NCBI GenBank assembly: GCA_029262955.1
Contig: JAJCYL010000371.1
Location: forward strand, 1 to 13,626
Reading direction: 5' to 3'
Length of the DNA: 13,626 nt
Source: Cytophagales bacterium
GTDB lineage: Bacteria > Bacteroidota > Bacteroidia > Cytophagales > Cyclobacteriaceae
A program made the translations under genes and the position numbers. Below the pieces are notes generated by a model that was not told where the DNA came from, made no database searches, and worked only from the letters and a program-made list of their open reading frames with translations. How positions within the stretch are numbered: position 1 is the stretch's first letter; the number at the start of each line of letters is the position of its first letter. This document shows, piece by piece, positions 13,521 to 13,626 of the stretch.

Positions 13521-13622
13521 CACCCAATCCCACACCCAATCCCACACCCAATCCCACACCCAATCCCACACCCAATCCCACACCCAATCCCACACCCAAT
13601 CCCACACCCAATCACCACACCC
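13521..13622. repeat. 12-bp tandem repeat, C-rich on plus and G-quadruplex-like on minus
   Basis: The unit CCCAATCCCACA is repeated about 7.5 times: CCC tracts fall every 6 nt, 15 in a row (13523 to 13609), with spacers alternating AAT and ACA. It is preceded by CACACTCACACTCACA and ends in an irregular ATCACCACACCCACAC. The minus strand reads (GGGTGTGGGATT)n, i.e. G3 tracts with 3-nt loops throughout. There is no open reading frame with a plausible start across it. The window ends inside this region. Confidence 0.9.
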
Positions 13623-13626
13623 ACAC

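Noticed and set aside
13521..13622. CRISPR array
   Set aside because: The repeats are contiguous 12-bp units with no unique spacers, and no cas genes are near.

Overview
The window looks like a chromosomal segment of a Bacteroidota bacterium, probably a free-living Cytophagales-type organism. It is AT-rich, its genes mostly lack Shine-Dalgarno sequences, and the best promoters have the phylum's TTG / TAnnTTTG form. The proteins also fit: LytTR-domain membrane regulator, Crp/Fnr-like regulator, DinB, ArsR plus SRPBCC pairs, and a HipA kinase encoded as two proteins. No rRNA, tRNA or CRISPR array was seen.

Left part (1-7928), all on the minus strand: the start of a lipoprotein gene runs off the left edge. 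Next comes an apparent four-gene operon read ArsR repressor -> AHSA1-type SRPBCC protein -> second SRPBCC protein -> carbon-nitrogen hydrolase. It is driven by a clear Bacteroidota promoter with two ArsR-type operators on and beside it. Then follow single genes: DinB-family protein, Crp/Fnr-like regulator, membrane-anchored amidohydrolase, LytTR membrane regulator, PAS protein with a four-cysteine tail, and alpha/beta hydrolase. A 404-bp gap with no convincing gene separates these from a plus-strand dehydrogenase of the N5-(carboxyethyl)ornithine synthase / alanine dehydrogenase family.

Right part (9702-13626) is accessory DNA. Two toxin-antitoxin loci stand back to back. On the minus strand is a RelE/Gp49-type toxin broken by an apparent 8-nt deletion, followed by its intact XRE antitoxin. 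On the plus strand is a complete three-gene HipBST-type locus: HipB-like DNA-binding protein, HipS-like N-terminal HipA domain, and HipT-like kinase. Four inverted-repeat operators lie upstream of hipB at 39/40/39-bp spacing, the last covering the ribosome-binding site.

Directly after the kinase lies the 3' end of a group II intron: a textbook 34-nt domain V, then domain VI with a bulged A. After a minus-strand secreted TPR gene comes the 5' end of a group II intron on the same strand, cut off after about 133 nt by an 18-bp perfect palindrome. A short unrecognised reading frame follows, then a 12-bp tandem repeat whose minus strand is (GGGTGTGGGATT)n, a near-ideal G-quadruplex and telomere-like sequence. 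The order intron 3' part - exon - intron 5' part is a permuted one. The intron remnants, palindrome and repeats suggest a recombination-prone accessory region.
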